Positions 1 to 7,369 of a DNA stretch of 63,213 bases are shown piece by piece. The stretch's first letter is position 1; each line of letters opens with the position of its first letter. Both the position numbers and the translations under genes were made by a program. This DNA comes from Novosphingobium sp. FKTRR1 (GTDB lineage Bacteria; Pseudomonadota; Alphaproteobacteria; Sphingomonadales; Sphingomonadaceae), in contig NZ_JAIZDA010000023.1 in the NCBI RefSeq assembly GCF_020404405.1, positions 1 through 63,213 on the forward strand, in the 5' to 3' direction. A model generated the notes under the pieces. It was not told where the DNA came from. It did no database searches and saw only the letters and a list, made by a program, of their open reading frames with translations.

Positions 1-127
1 TCAAACGATCAGGCTCAACACCACATCAAAGGTGGGCGGAAATTAAGCGGAATGGTGGGCGGGATCAGTCCGGAATCCCGGGCCGGAATTCCTCGGAATG
101 ACGGGCGGCATTAAGTCGGAATCCGCA
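1..127. mobile_element. IS21-like element terminus, window-left
   Basis: The first 127 bases carry spaced repeats of the kind GGGCGG-N-ATTAAG-GGAAT (around 34-54, 58-78 and 99-121) and stop at the 12-mer TCGGAATCCGCA (116-127). The exact reverse complement, TGCGGATTCCGA, opens the element end at 63087. Multiple internal repeats beside a short terminal inverted repeat are characteristic of IS21-family ends; no transposase is in the window, so the family call is an inference. Base 128 onward is host sequence. Confidence 0.75.
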
Positions 128-317
128 ACTTGGCCTCTGCTGTGGGAAGACCTTGCAGATGGGTCGCAATTTTGCTCCGAAAGCCAGTCTCCATAGCCAA
201 TACGCGACCGCGAGCGGCAGCATCGCCATCAATGGCAGTCAGCGCTGCGTAGATCGCCTGCTTGGACAGCAGAAGCGGCTGCTCCGTTTTCGGTAGATCA
301 GGGTGACCTTTTGCCAT
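111..317 (-). pseudogene. N-terminal remnant of gene coupled to the C5 methyltransferase, cut by IS
   Basis: A 68-codon frame starts at 317, where its ATG overlaps the methyltransferase stop (TAATG). It runs MAKGHPDLPK... to ...EAKLRIPT. The last four codons and the TAA stop lie inside the IS terminus (IS edge at 127), so only about 64 residues are original and the rest of the gene was removed or displaced. The translational coupling suggests a partner of the methyltransferase, most simply the cognate restriction endonuclease. The remaining residues show no motif I recognise, so that identity is inference. Confidence 0.6.
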
Positions 318-1669
318 TATTTCGCCGCCATCCTCTTTACATTCCTGACTGTGACCGCTGCCCGATAGGTTGATTTTTGACTGTTCCCTCCATCGTTCCA
401 AACAAAGGTTTCTCCACCTTTGAACCATTGGCGAGTGCGAACATGCGACTGGATATAAACTGTGCGGAAATGATCGGAGCACCGGGAGTATGGGCGAAAG
501 TTTCGATCCGACAGATCATCCAGAGCACGACTAATCACTTCGCCAGCAATTTTTCCTAATCGCACCGGAACAGCATTACCAACTTGGGCATATTGCTGTG
601 ATGCAGTTCCGCAAAAGGTCCAGCCTTCCGGAAACTCCTGTATTGCTGCATACTCTTTCAAACTTAGCGCCCGAACTTCTACTGGATGGCACAGCGACGT
701 GCTTGCGTGGTTAGGCATCGTGACAAGGGTCGGGCATGGTAGATCGAAAGATAGCCGCCGCCACCACCCAGACCGCCCTCCTTTGGCAAACCAAGCCTTC
801 CCCATAGATGCCTGTTGATCCTCGACCGATAGGCTTCGCCAGTTCGAGCCCGGTGTGATTTTTTCTAGAAATGACTTTTTCCGGGGCGAAAAGTCCATAA
901 TGACCTCTCCCGGATCGTTCATCCGGCCAATCGCATCGCCCAGTGTCGCCCATGGCTTCAAATCTGGCTTCGGGAAAAATAGGTCTGCCGAAGGTGCCGA
1001 TAGGTGATCTGGGTTGCCATGCGTAGGATCAGGAAAATCGACCTGGGCCTGAAAACGATTGCCTACAAACAGTGCCCGCTCGCGAAGTTGGGGCGCTCCG
1101 TAGTTTACGGCGTTCACCTCAAAGCAGTCCATGTGATAGCCCGACCCGATTTTTTGAAGGTCGTCGGCAAACAATCTGACGACCGAGCCAGCCGCTTCAT
1201 CGGCGCTAAGAGGCTTACCACCTCGCTCTGGACGATCTGCAATGGGCCGATGTTGCGTTGCAGCCGAGAGCAGGCCCCGAACGTTTTCCATCAAAAAGAA
1301 GCGCGGGCGCATTACATCAACGAAACGCAAAAACTCCCAGAGAAGCGTGCCACGGCTATCTTGCGTTGTTCCACGCCGCCCGGCAGTGCTGAACGACTGG
1401 CACGGTGGCCCGCCGACAAGAACGTCAAGTTCTCCCGGTTTTAGGCCAACCGCAGCAAGCACTTCCATCGGATCGACATCTCGAATGTCACCCTCAAACA
1501 CGACCATGTTTTGATCCAACAGGCCATTCGCTTGGTTGGCTCTAATCGACGCACAGAAAGATGGTTCTTTTTCAACGGTGGCGAGCAAACGGAAACGTCC
1601 GGTCGCGTCCATCCCGGCATCAAGTCCCATTGCTCCCGAAAATAGGGAGATCGCTGTATATTTCTTCAT
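317..1669 (-). CDS. DNA (cytosine-5) methyltransferase
   Basis: 450 aa. It transfers a methyl group from SAM to C5 of cytosine in a specific DNA site. All main family motifs are present: motif I ISLFSGAMGLDAG near residues 7-19, motif IV GGPPCQSFS with catalytic Cys90, motif VI ENVRG (128-132), motif VIII QLRER, and motif X QVGNAVP near residue 370. The variable target-recognition region lies between VIII and X. About 65 residues follow motif X. The start at 1669 is chosen because AAGGAG precedes it closely and motif I begins at residue 7; an open frame extends further upstream to 1780. The downstream coupled gene is truncated by an IS, so this enzyme may now be an orphan. Base composition is less GC-rich than the 7-54 kb region, which suggests transfer. 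Confidence 0.93.
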   Translation of the reverse strand: MKKYTAISLFSGAMGLDAGMDATGRFRLLATVEKEPSFCASIRANQANGLLDQNMVVFEGDIRDVDPMEVLAAVGLKPGELDVLVGGPPCQSFSTAGRRGTTQDSRGTLLWEFLRFVDVMRPRFFLMENVRGLLSAATQHRPIADRPERGGKPLSADEAAGSVVRLFADDLQKIGSGYHMDCFEVNAVNYGAPQLRERALFVGNRFQAQVDFPDPTHGNPDHLSAPSADLFFPKPDLKPWATLGDAIGRMNDPGEVIMDFSPRKKSFLEKITPGSNWRSLSVEDQQASMGKAWFAKGGRSGWWRRLSFDLPCPTLVTMPNHASTSLCHPVEVRALSLKEYAAIQEFPEGWTFCGTASQQYAQVGNAVPVRLGKIAGEVISRALDDLSDRNFRPYSRCSDHFRTVYIQSHVRTRQWFKGGETFVWNDGGNSQKSTYRAAVTVRNVKRMAAK

Positions 1670-2128
1670 AGGCTCCTTGCAGCCCTTCCAAAGGCACGGA
1701 CACGCTACCTCATGAAGAGCATCAGATCGACCCTCACAGCAGGACAACTCGGAGCTTTCCCACCGTTCGTTTACGATCATCGGAGCGCCATAGCTTTCTT
1801 ACATGGCCCTGCCTCTGCGAGAATGATCAGCCGTTCGGAAAATGGCCTGAACCCGTCCCATACACGTTGCCAAAATCTATGTGGGACGTTGTCGCGCAGG
1901 GTTTGGACCCTAGCGACACGCGAGCCATGACGACACGACGTTGACCGCAATTGGGCGATGCGATCCGCGCTGTGCCTGTGTGTCGTTGCAACTGGTTGCA
2001 CATTAGACGCAGTAGCAAAAAGGAATGGGCGCGCTCCCGGAATGGCGGTTTTCTGGGCTTTTCCGGCATTGTTTGCGTGACTAATTGCTGATGTTCTGTC
2101 ATTGTTCTTGGGTCGAGGGAGAACATTC
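1670..2128. other. 459-bp intergenic region between divergent methyltransferase and recombinase
   Basis: No convincing gene is seen. It must hold the promoters of both divergent genes. A 14-bp palindrome, TGCAACTGGTTGCA, lies at 1987-2000. A matching palindrome with a different centre (TGCAACCCGTTGCA) is at 6425-6438, so the pair brackets the recombinase gene run. Confidence 0.6.
1987..2000. repeat. 14-bp palindrome TGCAAC-TG-GTTGCA
   Basis: Two 6-bp arms flank a central TG, 129 bp upstream of the serine recombinase start. Short inverted repeats around a central dinucleotide are the geometry of a serine-recombinase crossover site, but they could equally be an operator. The copy at 6425-6438 has CC at its centre, which would not support simple recombination between the two. 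Confidence 0.4.
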
Positions 2129-2695
2129 GTGCTCATTGGATATGCGAGAACAAGCCAAATTTCCCAGCGTGCCGGTCTTGACGGTCAGATTGCAGATTTG
2201 AAGGCAGTCGGTGCTGAACGGCTATTCGTCGAACAAGTTTCCGCATTGGCCCATCGGCCCGAACTGCAAAACGCCATCGACTTTGCGAGGGACGGAGACA
2301 CCCTGATAGTGAAGCGAATGTGCCGCCTCGCTCGGTCAACGGTCGAACTGCTGAATATCGTCGCCAAACTGGAAGCCAAAAATGTCGGCGTAAAAGTGCT
2401 CGATTTTGGCGGTGGCGAACTGGATACCAAATCAGCGTCGGGCCGATTGCTCGTTACCGTCCTTGCGGCTGTCTCGGAAGCAGAACGCACCATGATGCTC
2501 GAACGCCAGAAGATCGGCATTGCCAAGGCGAAACAGGAAGGCCGTTACAAGGGCCGCGCTCCAACAGCCCGCCGCAAGGCTCCGCAGGTGCAAGAACTTC
2601 ACCAGTCCGGCTTTGCTGCCTCGGAGATCGCTTCCCGGCTGGGGATGGCGCGCTCAAGCGTCTATCGCGTGTTGGCCGAGGTGAAGGCGGCATGA
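2129..2695 (+). CDS. Serine recombinase (resolvase/invertase family)
   Basis: 188 aa. A site-specific DNA recombinase that cuts through a 5'-phosphoserine link. The N-terminal catalytic domain (about 1-135) opens with YARTSQISQ, placing the nucleophile at Ser9, and carries CRLARST and the ERQKIG helix-E region. A C-terminal helix-turn-helix follows (FAASEIASRLGMARSSVYR, about 162-182). The GTG start at 2129 is chosen because GAGGGAG lies 7 bp upstream and the resolvase homology begins at once. The length fits the small resolvase/invertase class (about 180-200 aa), not the large integrases. It leads a run of co-directional, overlapping genes to 6378. Confidence 0.92.
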   Translation: MLIGYARTSQISQRAGLDGQIADLKAVGAERLFVEQVSALAHRPELQNAIDFARDGDTLIVKRMCRLARSTVELLNIVAKLEAKNVGVKVLDFGGGELDTKSASGRLLVTVLAAVSEAERTMMLERQKIGIAKAKQEGRYKGRAPTARRKAPQVQELHQSGFAASEIASRLGMARSSVYRVLAEVKAA

Positions 2696-2892
2696 AAAAG
2701 ACAATCCCGCACCTGTTCGCCGAAATCACTGCCCGGCTTGAAGACCTCCACAGTATCGCCGTGGAGGGCCAGCGCGCCGACAACGCGCCCGACATGCAGG
2801 CCGTGCTGGCGCTCCACCTGCGCGCTGGCCTTGCCGCGCTCGACGGCACCGTGCGCGGCGTGGCGAAGGTTCTGGACGGAGGTGCCCAATGA
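2692..2892 (+). CDS. Small helical protein of unknown function
   Basis: 66 aa, starting MKKTIPHLFAEITARL. The ATG overlaps the recombinase stop (ATGA), and its own stop overlaps the next gene by 4 bp, so it is probably translated as part of one operon. It is predicted to be almost all helix, with heptad-like Leu/Ala spacing and no Cys. I do not recognise the family. Its position between the recombinase and the HNH-like pair suggests an accessory role in the same module. Confidence 0.6.
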   Translation: MKKTIPHLFAEITARLEDLHSIAVEGQRADNAPDMQAVLALHLRAGLAALDGTVRGVAKVLDGGAQ

Positions 2893-3341
2893 AAGATCAG
2901 GGATCGGAGATCGGCTATAACGGCTTCCGCTTCGAGGCGGGTTACTCGGTGATCCCCATTCAGAACGCCGCTCTACGGAATGGCACGCTCATTCGCCCTA
3001 CTGTGTGTAGCATCTGCCGAGATGGCCGCAGCGAGCAGCCGCAGGGTCGGGACTATCGCTTCCTCCACCTTGAGGACTATTCGCGCCCGCTTGTGATCCA
3101 CCCGTGCTGTAAGGCATGTCATGCTGCCTTGCACGCCCGCTTCCGTGACCCTGAACGGTGGCAGCGTTTGCTGGCGCGGCATGGCAGACCGGGCGATTGG
3201 GCCACGTTGTTGTCCCTCGACCCGGCGTCGCAGTTCCGACCATTCGCCGAAACCTATCCGAATGGCCTGCCGCCGCCGACGACGATACCGAGGCCAGAAG
3301 CTCAACCCAGCCTGTTCGATTTTGGCGATCAGCATGACTGA
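2889..3341 (+). CDS. HNH-like zinc-finger protein, copy 1
   Basis: 150 aa. It carries C40-x2-C43, then H60-x-E-D-Y, then C74-x2-C77-H78-x3-H82 followed by RF. This resembles the phage HNH pattern CxxC...HHxDYxxPL...LCxxCHxxxH, with one His of the usual HH pair replaced (LHLEDYSRPL). Zinc binding is well supported by the spacing; nuclease activity is uncertain because the ββα-metal core is degenerate. The C-terminal tail ending SLFDFGDQHD is low in complexity. It overlaps the next gene, a paralogue with the same motif order, by 8 bp. Confidence 0.65.
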   Translation: MKDQGSEIGYNGFRFEAGYSVIPIQNAALRNGTLIRPTVCSICRDGRSEQPQGRDYRFLHLEDYSRPLVIHPCCKACHAALHARFRDPERWQRLLARHGRPGDWATLLSLDPASQFRPFAETYPNGLPPPTTIPRPEAQPSLFDFGDQHD

Positions 3342-3885
3342 TTGCGCCGCACGGTTCGACATTGACGCCTATATCGCCGCGCTTCCCCGGCGCGCTCTTT
3401 CGGCACCCCGGCCCAATGCAGCGACACGTTATAGGGTTTGGAATTACGCCCTGTTGAAAGATTATCAGGGCTTCACCGGGACAGAGCGCAGGCGTGCCAG
3501 TCAGCTTGGGAATTGGCTTCTTGCGGCGGGGTGCCTGACCTTGCCGGAGCGGTGTGAAATTTGCGCCAGTCCGGGCTCAACGCAGATGCACGGGGAAAAT
3601 TACTACGACGTGCCCAGCGATCCGGCGCTGTGCCGCGCCTGTCATCGTGCGCTGCATCTTCGGTTTTGGCAGTGGGATGCGTGGCGCAGGATCGTCGATG
3701 CGTCAGCCATCACGGGTCAGGAGTGGTTTGCGCTGATGCCCCAGCACAGCATCGACATCGCCGGACACCTGCGCGACACATGGGGCTGGTGTGCTGCCGA
3801 CATCGAGAGATCGCCGATTGCGCCTTTGCCCGATGCCATCGCCGTGATGTTACCCGGTAACATGCTGCCCCACCCGGTCGTTTGA
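3334..3885 (+). CDS. HNH-like zinc-finger protein, copy 2
   Basis: 183 aa. It carries C74-x2-C77, H86-G-E-N-Y, and C100-x2-C103-H104-x3-H108 then LRFWQWDAW. This is the same motif order and spacing as the protein encoded just upstream, with a longer N-terminal helical extension (about 30-65). The two are probably tandem paralogues. The ATG at 3334 overlaps the upstream stop by 8 bp. The role is unknown; possibilities are a DNA-binding pair or a degenerate HNH nuclease pair acting with the adjacent recombinase. A longer upstream open frame exists but lies in another gene, so it was not used. Confidence 0.65.
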   Translation: MTDCAARFDIDAYIAALPRRALSAPRPNAATRYRVWNYALLKDYQGFTGTERRRASQLGNWLLAAGCLTLPERCEICASPGSTQMHGENYYDVPSDPALCRACHRALHLRFWQWDAWRRIVDASAITGQEWFALMPQHSIDIAGHLRDTWGWCAADIERSPIAPLPDAIAVMLPGNMLPHPVV

Positions 3886-3980
3886 TTGCCGCCCTGTTCG
3901 ATTGCTCGTTTCCGAGATGGAAACCCTTCGCCTCTACAGAGGGTAGGTAAGCCAATGGACATGGACGTAATAGCAGCATC

Positions 3981-5441
3981 ATGGGAGTGGATCAGCCAAG
4001 GGTGTTCCTGCGAGCGCGGCAACGAAGCCGCACCGCCCTGCGGGCGTTCAGTCGGAACCTGATCCCGGCTATCGGCGAAGTTGGGGTTGATCGTTTTCAG
4101 ATGACGGTCGCCGGGGAGTGGCGGGTCTCTTCGCGGCAGCATCCTGATACCCTGACAACGGAAGAATATTTTGACTTGCTGGCGACCGCCTCTGACGAGG
4201 TAAGTTGGTTTCGGCTACCAGCGCGCCGCACCAATGGATTGCGCATCGAGACGAGGTCGCAGGCACCGACAACGCTTGGCCCGCTGGTGATCAACGTCAA
4301 TGGCCGGAACGCTACGCAGAGTTGGTTCAAGGCCGAACTGGCCGGAGCAAATCCGACAAGGACGCTTGCCCACCTTCTCGCCGAATGGGGCGACGAGGAC
4401 GACTTTCTTGCCACCATCTCGGAACTTAGCTCCTATCAGTTCTTTGCCATCGCCAACACGCCCATCCCTCGCGCAATCGGCAAGGACGCCGACAACTGGC
4501 TTTTTGAACCGGCCCTGACGTTGAGATGCCTCGGAAGCGATCCGTATGCCGTGTTTCTGCCGATCTACGTGTTGCAGCTTCAACGATTGATAGCCCATCT
4601 GTTAGCGCCCCACACTTCCCATCGTGTCCGGGCAGAAGGGGCAGATGCGGTGGTGGAGGATCAAGGCGCGACCATCCGCATCAAGTGGGGTGAAGTTCGT
4701 GTGCCGCAGATCGAATGTTACTTCGAGCGTCATCATGGCGGCGCGGTAGGAAGCGTGCGGGCTGCTGCGGCAGTTGCGCTTGCAGAAACCGACATGACGA
4801 ATGTGCATCGCTACACCCGGCCAACCAGCGATTGGGTTGAGCGGCAGGATGACTGCCTGTCTATTGGCTTCACGCTCACCGACAAGTATCGACTAGGCGT
4901 CTATGCAAAATCACCGTCGCGCTTTCGATTTGAAGTGCGCCGGTTGAAGAAGGGCGATTACTCGGCGCTTGACCGCCCGGCGCGACCGCAAGACCGCTTG
5001 CTCGCGATCTTGGAAATGGAACGGCTGAACCTATTGACCGCTGTGCGCTGGTCACGGTTTGGTGAGATGTTCGACGAGCGGCCTGCGCCGCAGATCACCG
5101 ATCTGACCCGGCTATGCGGAATGATCGCCCAACTCTGCGCTGCGCATCTGGTCGGCGTGCAAGGCGTCATGGCCCGGCTGTTCGAAGACGGCGGAATTAG
5201 CCGAAATGGCCACGACGAATTGCCAGAAGCCCTCCTGGACGATTTGTGCAAGGTCGGCATCCTGCACCGGTTCGTGATAGGTCGTCGAGATCACCAGCAC
5301 CCCGTAAAACGCTATGCCCTCGTTCCTCAATACCGGCATCTCATGGATGCGGTCATGGCTGGTCTGGCGCTACATAGTGCGAGTGCCACTGCCGAAGCAC
5401 AGCCGACCGATTTTATTGACAACGAAAGCAGGGGGCGATGA
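3981..5441 (+). CDS. Large protein of unknown function
   Basis: 486 aa, no family recognised. No signal peptide or clear membrane span. A central stretch, FTLTDKYRLGVYAKSPSRFRFEVRR (about 296-320), loosely resembles the strand around YxK...RxE seen in some rolling-circle replication initiators, but no upstream HUH motif is evident. The C-terminal third is helical and contains a winged-helix-like segment (about 375-445: a region ending RYALVPQYRHL). The start at 3981 lacks a strong ribosome site. A 34-codon frame from 3955 overlaps it in another phase and could be a leader. It is the largest gene of the recombinase module. Confidence 0.6.
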   Translation: MGVDQPRVFLRARQRSRTALRAFSRNLIPAIGEVGVDRFQMTVAGEWRVSSRQHPDTLTTEEYFDLLATASDEVSWFRLPARRTNGLRIETRSQAPTTLGPLVINVNGRNATQSWFKAELAGANPTRTLAHLLAEWGDEDDFLATISELSSYQFFAIANTPIPRAIGKDADNWLFEPALTLRCLGSDPYAVFLPIYVLQLQRLIAHLLAPHTSHRVRAEGADAVVEDQGATIRIKWGEVRVPQIECYFERHHGGAVGSVRAAAAVALAETDMTNVHRYTRPTSDWVERQDDCLSIGFTLTDKYRLGVYAKSPSRFRFEVRRLKKGDYSALDRPARPQDRLLAILEMERLNLLTAVRWSRFGEMFDERPAPQITDLTRLCGMIAQLCAAHLVGVQGVMARLFEDGGISRNGHDELPEALLDDLCKVGILHRFVIGRRDHQHPVKRYALVPQYRHLMDAVMAGLALHSASATAEAQPTDFIDNESRGR

Positions 5442-5553
5442 CCCGCATCATGTCGCCAGTCTTTGTGTGCCCATCTGATAGCGATCAATGATCCACTGCT
5501 AATTTCCCCACGATCCCGGCCATTTCGTCCGTATGCGCCCCGTGGGGCCACAG

Positions 5554-5633
5554 AACCTGATTGCGCGCCCTTGTGCCTTCTGACGCATTTGTCGTCGCCA
5601 ACAGGTCACTCTGGCGCGCACCGCAATCAGGTT
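5554..5633. repeat. 12-bp inverted repeat in intergenic gap
   Basis: AACCTGATTGCG (5554-5565) and CGCAATCAGGTT (5622-5633) are perfect inverted copies, 56 bp apart, in the 227-bp gap before the 81-aa gene. GC-rich GCGCGC lies just inside each arm. It could be a structured leader, a recombination site or a miniature element remnant; the sequence does not decide. Confidence 0.55.
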
Positions 5634-5668
5634 GTAACGGTGGAAACGAACTATTGAATGAGGCAATC

Positions 5669-5914
5669 ATGCGCAAGTCAGGCTGGACGCCCGAACGCCG
5701 GGCAAAGCAAGCGGAAGCGATAAGGCAATGGCAGCCGTGGAGTAAGTCCACCGGCCCGCGCACCGAAGAAGGGAAGGCCAAGTCTTCTCGCAACGCTGAC
5801 AAGGGCGCGGCAGCATTGGATGCCCGTATTTTGCAAGTTCGGCTGGATTGGCGGGCGGCACGTCTGGCCGAGATAGATTACGTCTGTCGGCTCCTGTTTG
5901 CCGGGCAGCGATAA
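5669..5914 (+). CDS. Small conserved basic protein, function unknown
   Basis: 81 aa. It contains the pattern WTPERRAKQAEAIRQWQPW followed by STGPRTEEGKAKSSRNA, which I recognise as a short conserved hypothetical motif found in many proteobacterial genomes, often near mobile elements. No catalytic motif is visible. It is rich in Arg/Lys and predicted helical. Its stop overlaps the start of the next gene (TAATG), so the two are translationally coupled. Confidence 0.7.
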   Translation: MRKSGWTPERRAKQAEAIRQWQPWSKSTGPRTEEGKAKSSRNADKGAAALDARILQVRLDWRAARLAEIDYVCRLLFAGQR

Positions 5915-6378
5915 TGGTCCAGCCCGCTTCCCTTGCGGAGATCGCGCCGCTGCTCGATGCTGCGAGGGAAGCCGCGACTGCCTATTACCGGCTTACAAGC
6001 AAGCCGCTCGGTATTACCGGCGAGATCGGCGAATATGAAGCGGCCAAACTGCTGGGCTTGACGTTGGTCTCTGCCCGCACGCCCGGTTACGATGCCGTTG
6101 GCCCTGACGGACGCCGCATACAGATTAAGGCTCGGATGTATCCCGAGGAAAAGCCGCTCGCTGGTCAGCGAATGGGGTCAATCAAAGCGAACAGCGTTTT
6201 CGACACGGTGATGCTCTTGATGATGGACAACAACTACCAGCCGTGGGTCATTTGGGAGGCGCAGCGCGCTCCTGTGTTGGCAGCATTGGAAGCACCCGGC
6301 AGCAAGAGCCGGAACGAACGCGGCTCGTTGGCCGTCGCGAAGTTCAAAAGCATCGCAGTGGAGGTTTGGCGGCGATAA
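5914..6378 (+). CDS. DUF6998-like protein with QxK nuclease-fold signature
   Basis: 154 aa. A GEIGEYEAAKLLGL segment (36-49) precedes GYDAVGPDGRRIQIKAR (58-74), giving D60...Q70-x-K72. This is the order of a PD-(D/E)xK-type active site with Gln in place of the acidic residue, a variation known in this superfamily. Similar proteins are annotated as DUF6998; assignment is from memory of the motif. It is probably a DNA-acting protein, but cleavage is not proven. The start is coupled to the 81-aa gene, and it ends the recombinase-led gene run. Confidence 0.65.
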   Translation: MVQPASLAEIAPLLDAAREAATAYYRLTSKPLGITGEIGEYEAAKLLGLTLVSARTPGYDAVGPDGRRIQIKARMYPEEKPLAGQRMGSIKANSVFDTVMLLMMDNNYQPWVIWEAQRAPVLAALEAPGSKSRNERGSLAVAKFKSIAVEVWRR

Positions 6379-6400
6379 TGGTTACGACGGCTCTGCTTGC

Positions 6401-6470
6401 GCGGTCCTAAACATGGTCCTATCGTGCAACCCGTTGCATTGATAACATATTGAAAAACATGATCCTAAAA
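6401..6470. repeat. Direct repeats around 14-bp palindrome at module edge
   Basis: AACATGGTCCT (6410-6420) and AACATGATCCT (6456-6466) are near-identical direct repeats on either side of the palindrome TGCAACCCGTTGCA (6425-6438). The block lies just after the last gene of the recombinase module and before the GC-rich catabolic region, so it may be the module's attachment or resolution site. Confidence 0.4.
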
Positions 6471-6476
6471 CGTGTA

Positions 6477-6499
6477 GTGGGCCTTCCTGCCGGGCCCAC
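6477..6499. terminator. Hairpin between module and gntR
   Basis: GTGGGCC (6477-6483) and GGCCCAC (6493-6499) form a perfect 7-bp stem with a 9-nt loop between convergent genes. No clear U-run follows on the plus strand; on the minus strand ACGTTTT follows after a few bases. A bidirectional terminator is possible. Confidence 0.4.
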
Positions 6500-6540
6500 C
6501 ACCCCCCTTGCGCATTTTGAACCGGGATCAGGCGCCAACT

Positions 6541-7206
6541 TCAGGCGCCGGGCGGGGCGATCGTCAGTCTGCGGTGCGCGTCGGAATAGGCGTAATAGGC
6601 GCGGCGGATGTGGCTGTTCATGATCGCTTCGGCCCAGTCGCCATCCCGGCGCTCGAACGCGGCGACCAGTTCGGTGTGCTCGCCGTGGCTGCGGACGAGC
6701 GAGGCCTGATCGTAGAAGTGCGCGGTGCGCCAGACCACCGGCTGTTCGACCAGCGTGTTGAGCAGCGCGGTCAGGCGGCGCGAATTGGCGGTTTCCAGCA
6801 GGATCGCGTGGAACTGGCGATTGCCTTCGAGAAACGCGGCGACATCGGCCACAGGCTGCTGGATGGCCTGTCCGACCAGCGCGTTGGCCGCGCGCAGCCG
6901 CGCGATCACCTCGGGCGTCATCCGCGCCGCCGCCAGCCGCGCGGCGCGCCCTTCCAGACTGGCGCGCAAGTCGAACGCGTCGGCCACGTCGTCAAGCGAC
7001 CAGTCGGCCACGAAGGTGCGCTGGGTGTCGTTGCGCGCGACCAGCAGTTCGGCTTCGAGCCGCCGCAGCGCATCGCGCACCGGCGTACGCGAGACGCCGC
7101 ACAGCTCGGCCAGCGCCTCTTCGGCAAGCTGTTCGCCCGGTGCGAGTTCGCCGGACAGGATCCGGCTGCGGATCTGTGCATAGGCTCGATCCGAAGCTTT
7201 CGACAT
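6541..7206 (-). CDS. GntR family regulator, FCD (FadR-type) subfamily
   Basis: 221 aa. A winged helix (about 8-70) contains GEQLAEEALAELCGVSRTPVRDALRRLEAE, the classic GntR motif. An all-helical FCD effector domain (about 80-210) carries the His residues expected to bind a metal or carboxylate effector (FHAILLE, HGEHTELV, HIRRAYY). It lies 163 bp downstream of the SDR/cupin/FAH operon on the same strand and probably regulates it in response to an organic acid intermediate. A palindromic TGTATACA upstream (7338-7345) is a plausible self-operator. Confidence 0.9.
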   Translation of the reverse strand: MSKASDRAYAQIRSRILSGELAPGEQLAEEALAELCGVSRTPVRDALRRLEAELLVARNDTQRTFVADWSLDDVADAFDLRASLEGRAARLAAARMTPEVIARLRAANALVGQAIQQPVADVAAFLEGNRQFHAILLETANSRRLTALLNTLVEQPVVWRTAHFYDQASLVRSHGEHTELVAAFERRDGDWAEAIMNSHIRRAYYAYSDAHRRLTIAPPGA

Positions 7207-7336
7207 CGTATCCCGTTTCCCGCCTGAATGGTCCCGCCCCGGATCGGACGCTGCTTCCGAATCCGACAGATGCGCGGCGAAATCAATCGGGAAATCCCAA
7301 ATGGCTCATGAGGGCCACGCGCTTGGCCAAAGGGAC

Positions 7337-7345
7337 TTGTATACA
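7337..7345. promoter_or_regulatory. Candidate GntR operator TTGTATACA
   Basis: TTGTATACA contains the 8-bp palindrome TGTATACA, about 130 bp upstream of the gntR start. FCD-type GntR proteins often bind short palindromes of this kind. No second copy was seen in the 9579-9744 divergent promoter region, which weakens the case for control of the main operon. Confidence 0.35.
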
Positions 7346-7369
7346 GTCCGTCCGGGGCCCGGTCCGGGA

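Noticed and set aside
1777..2136. Possible 119-codon gene antisense in the gap before the recombinase
   Set aside because: No ribosome site or recognisable motif; another overlapping frame is equally open. Treated as intergenic.
5554..5633. Integron attC site
   Set aside because: The arm ends do not match RYYYAAC and GTTRRRY, and no integron integrase is near.
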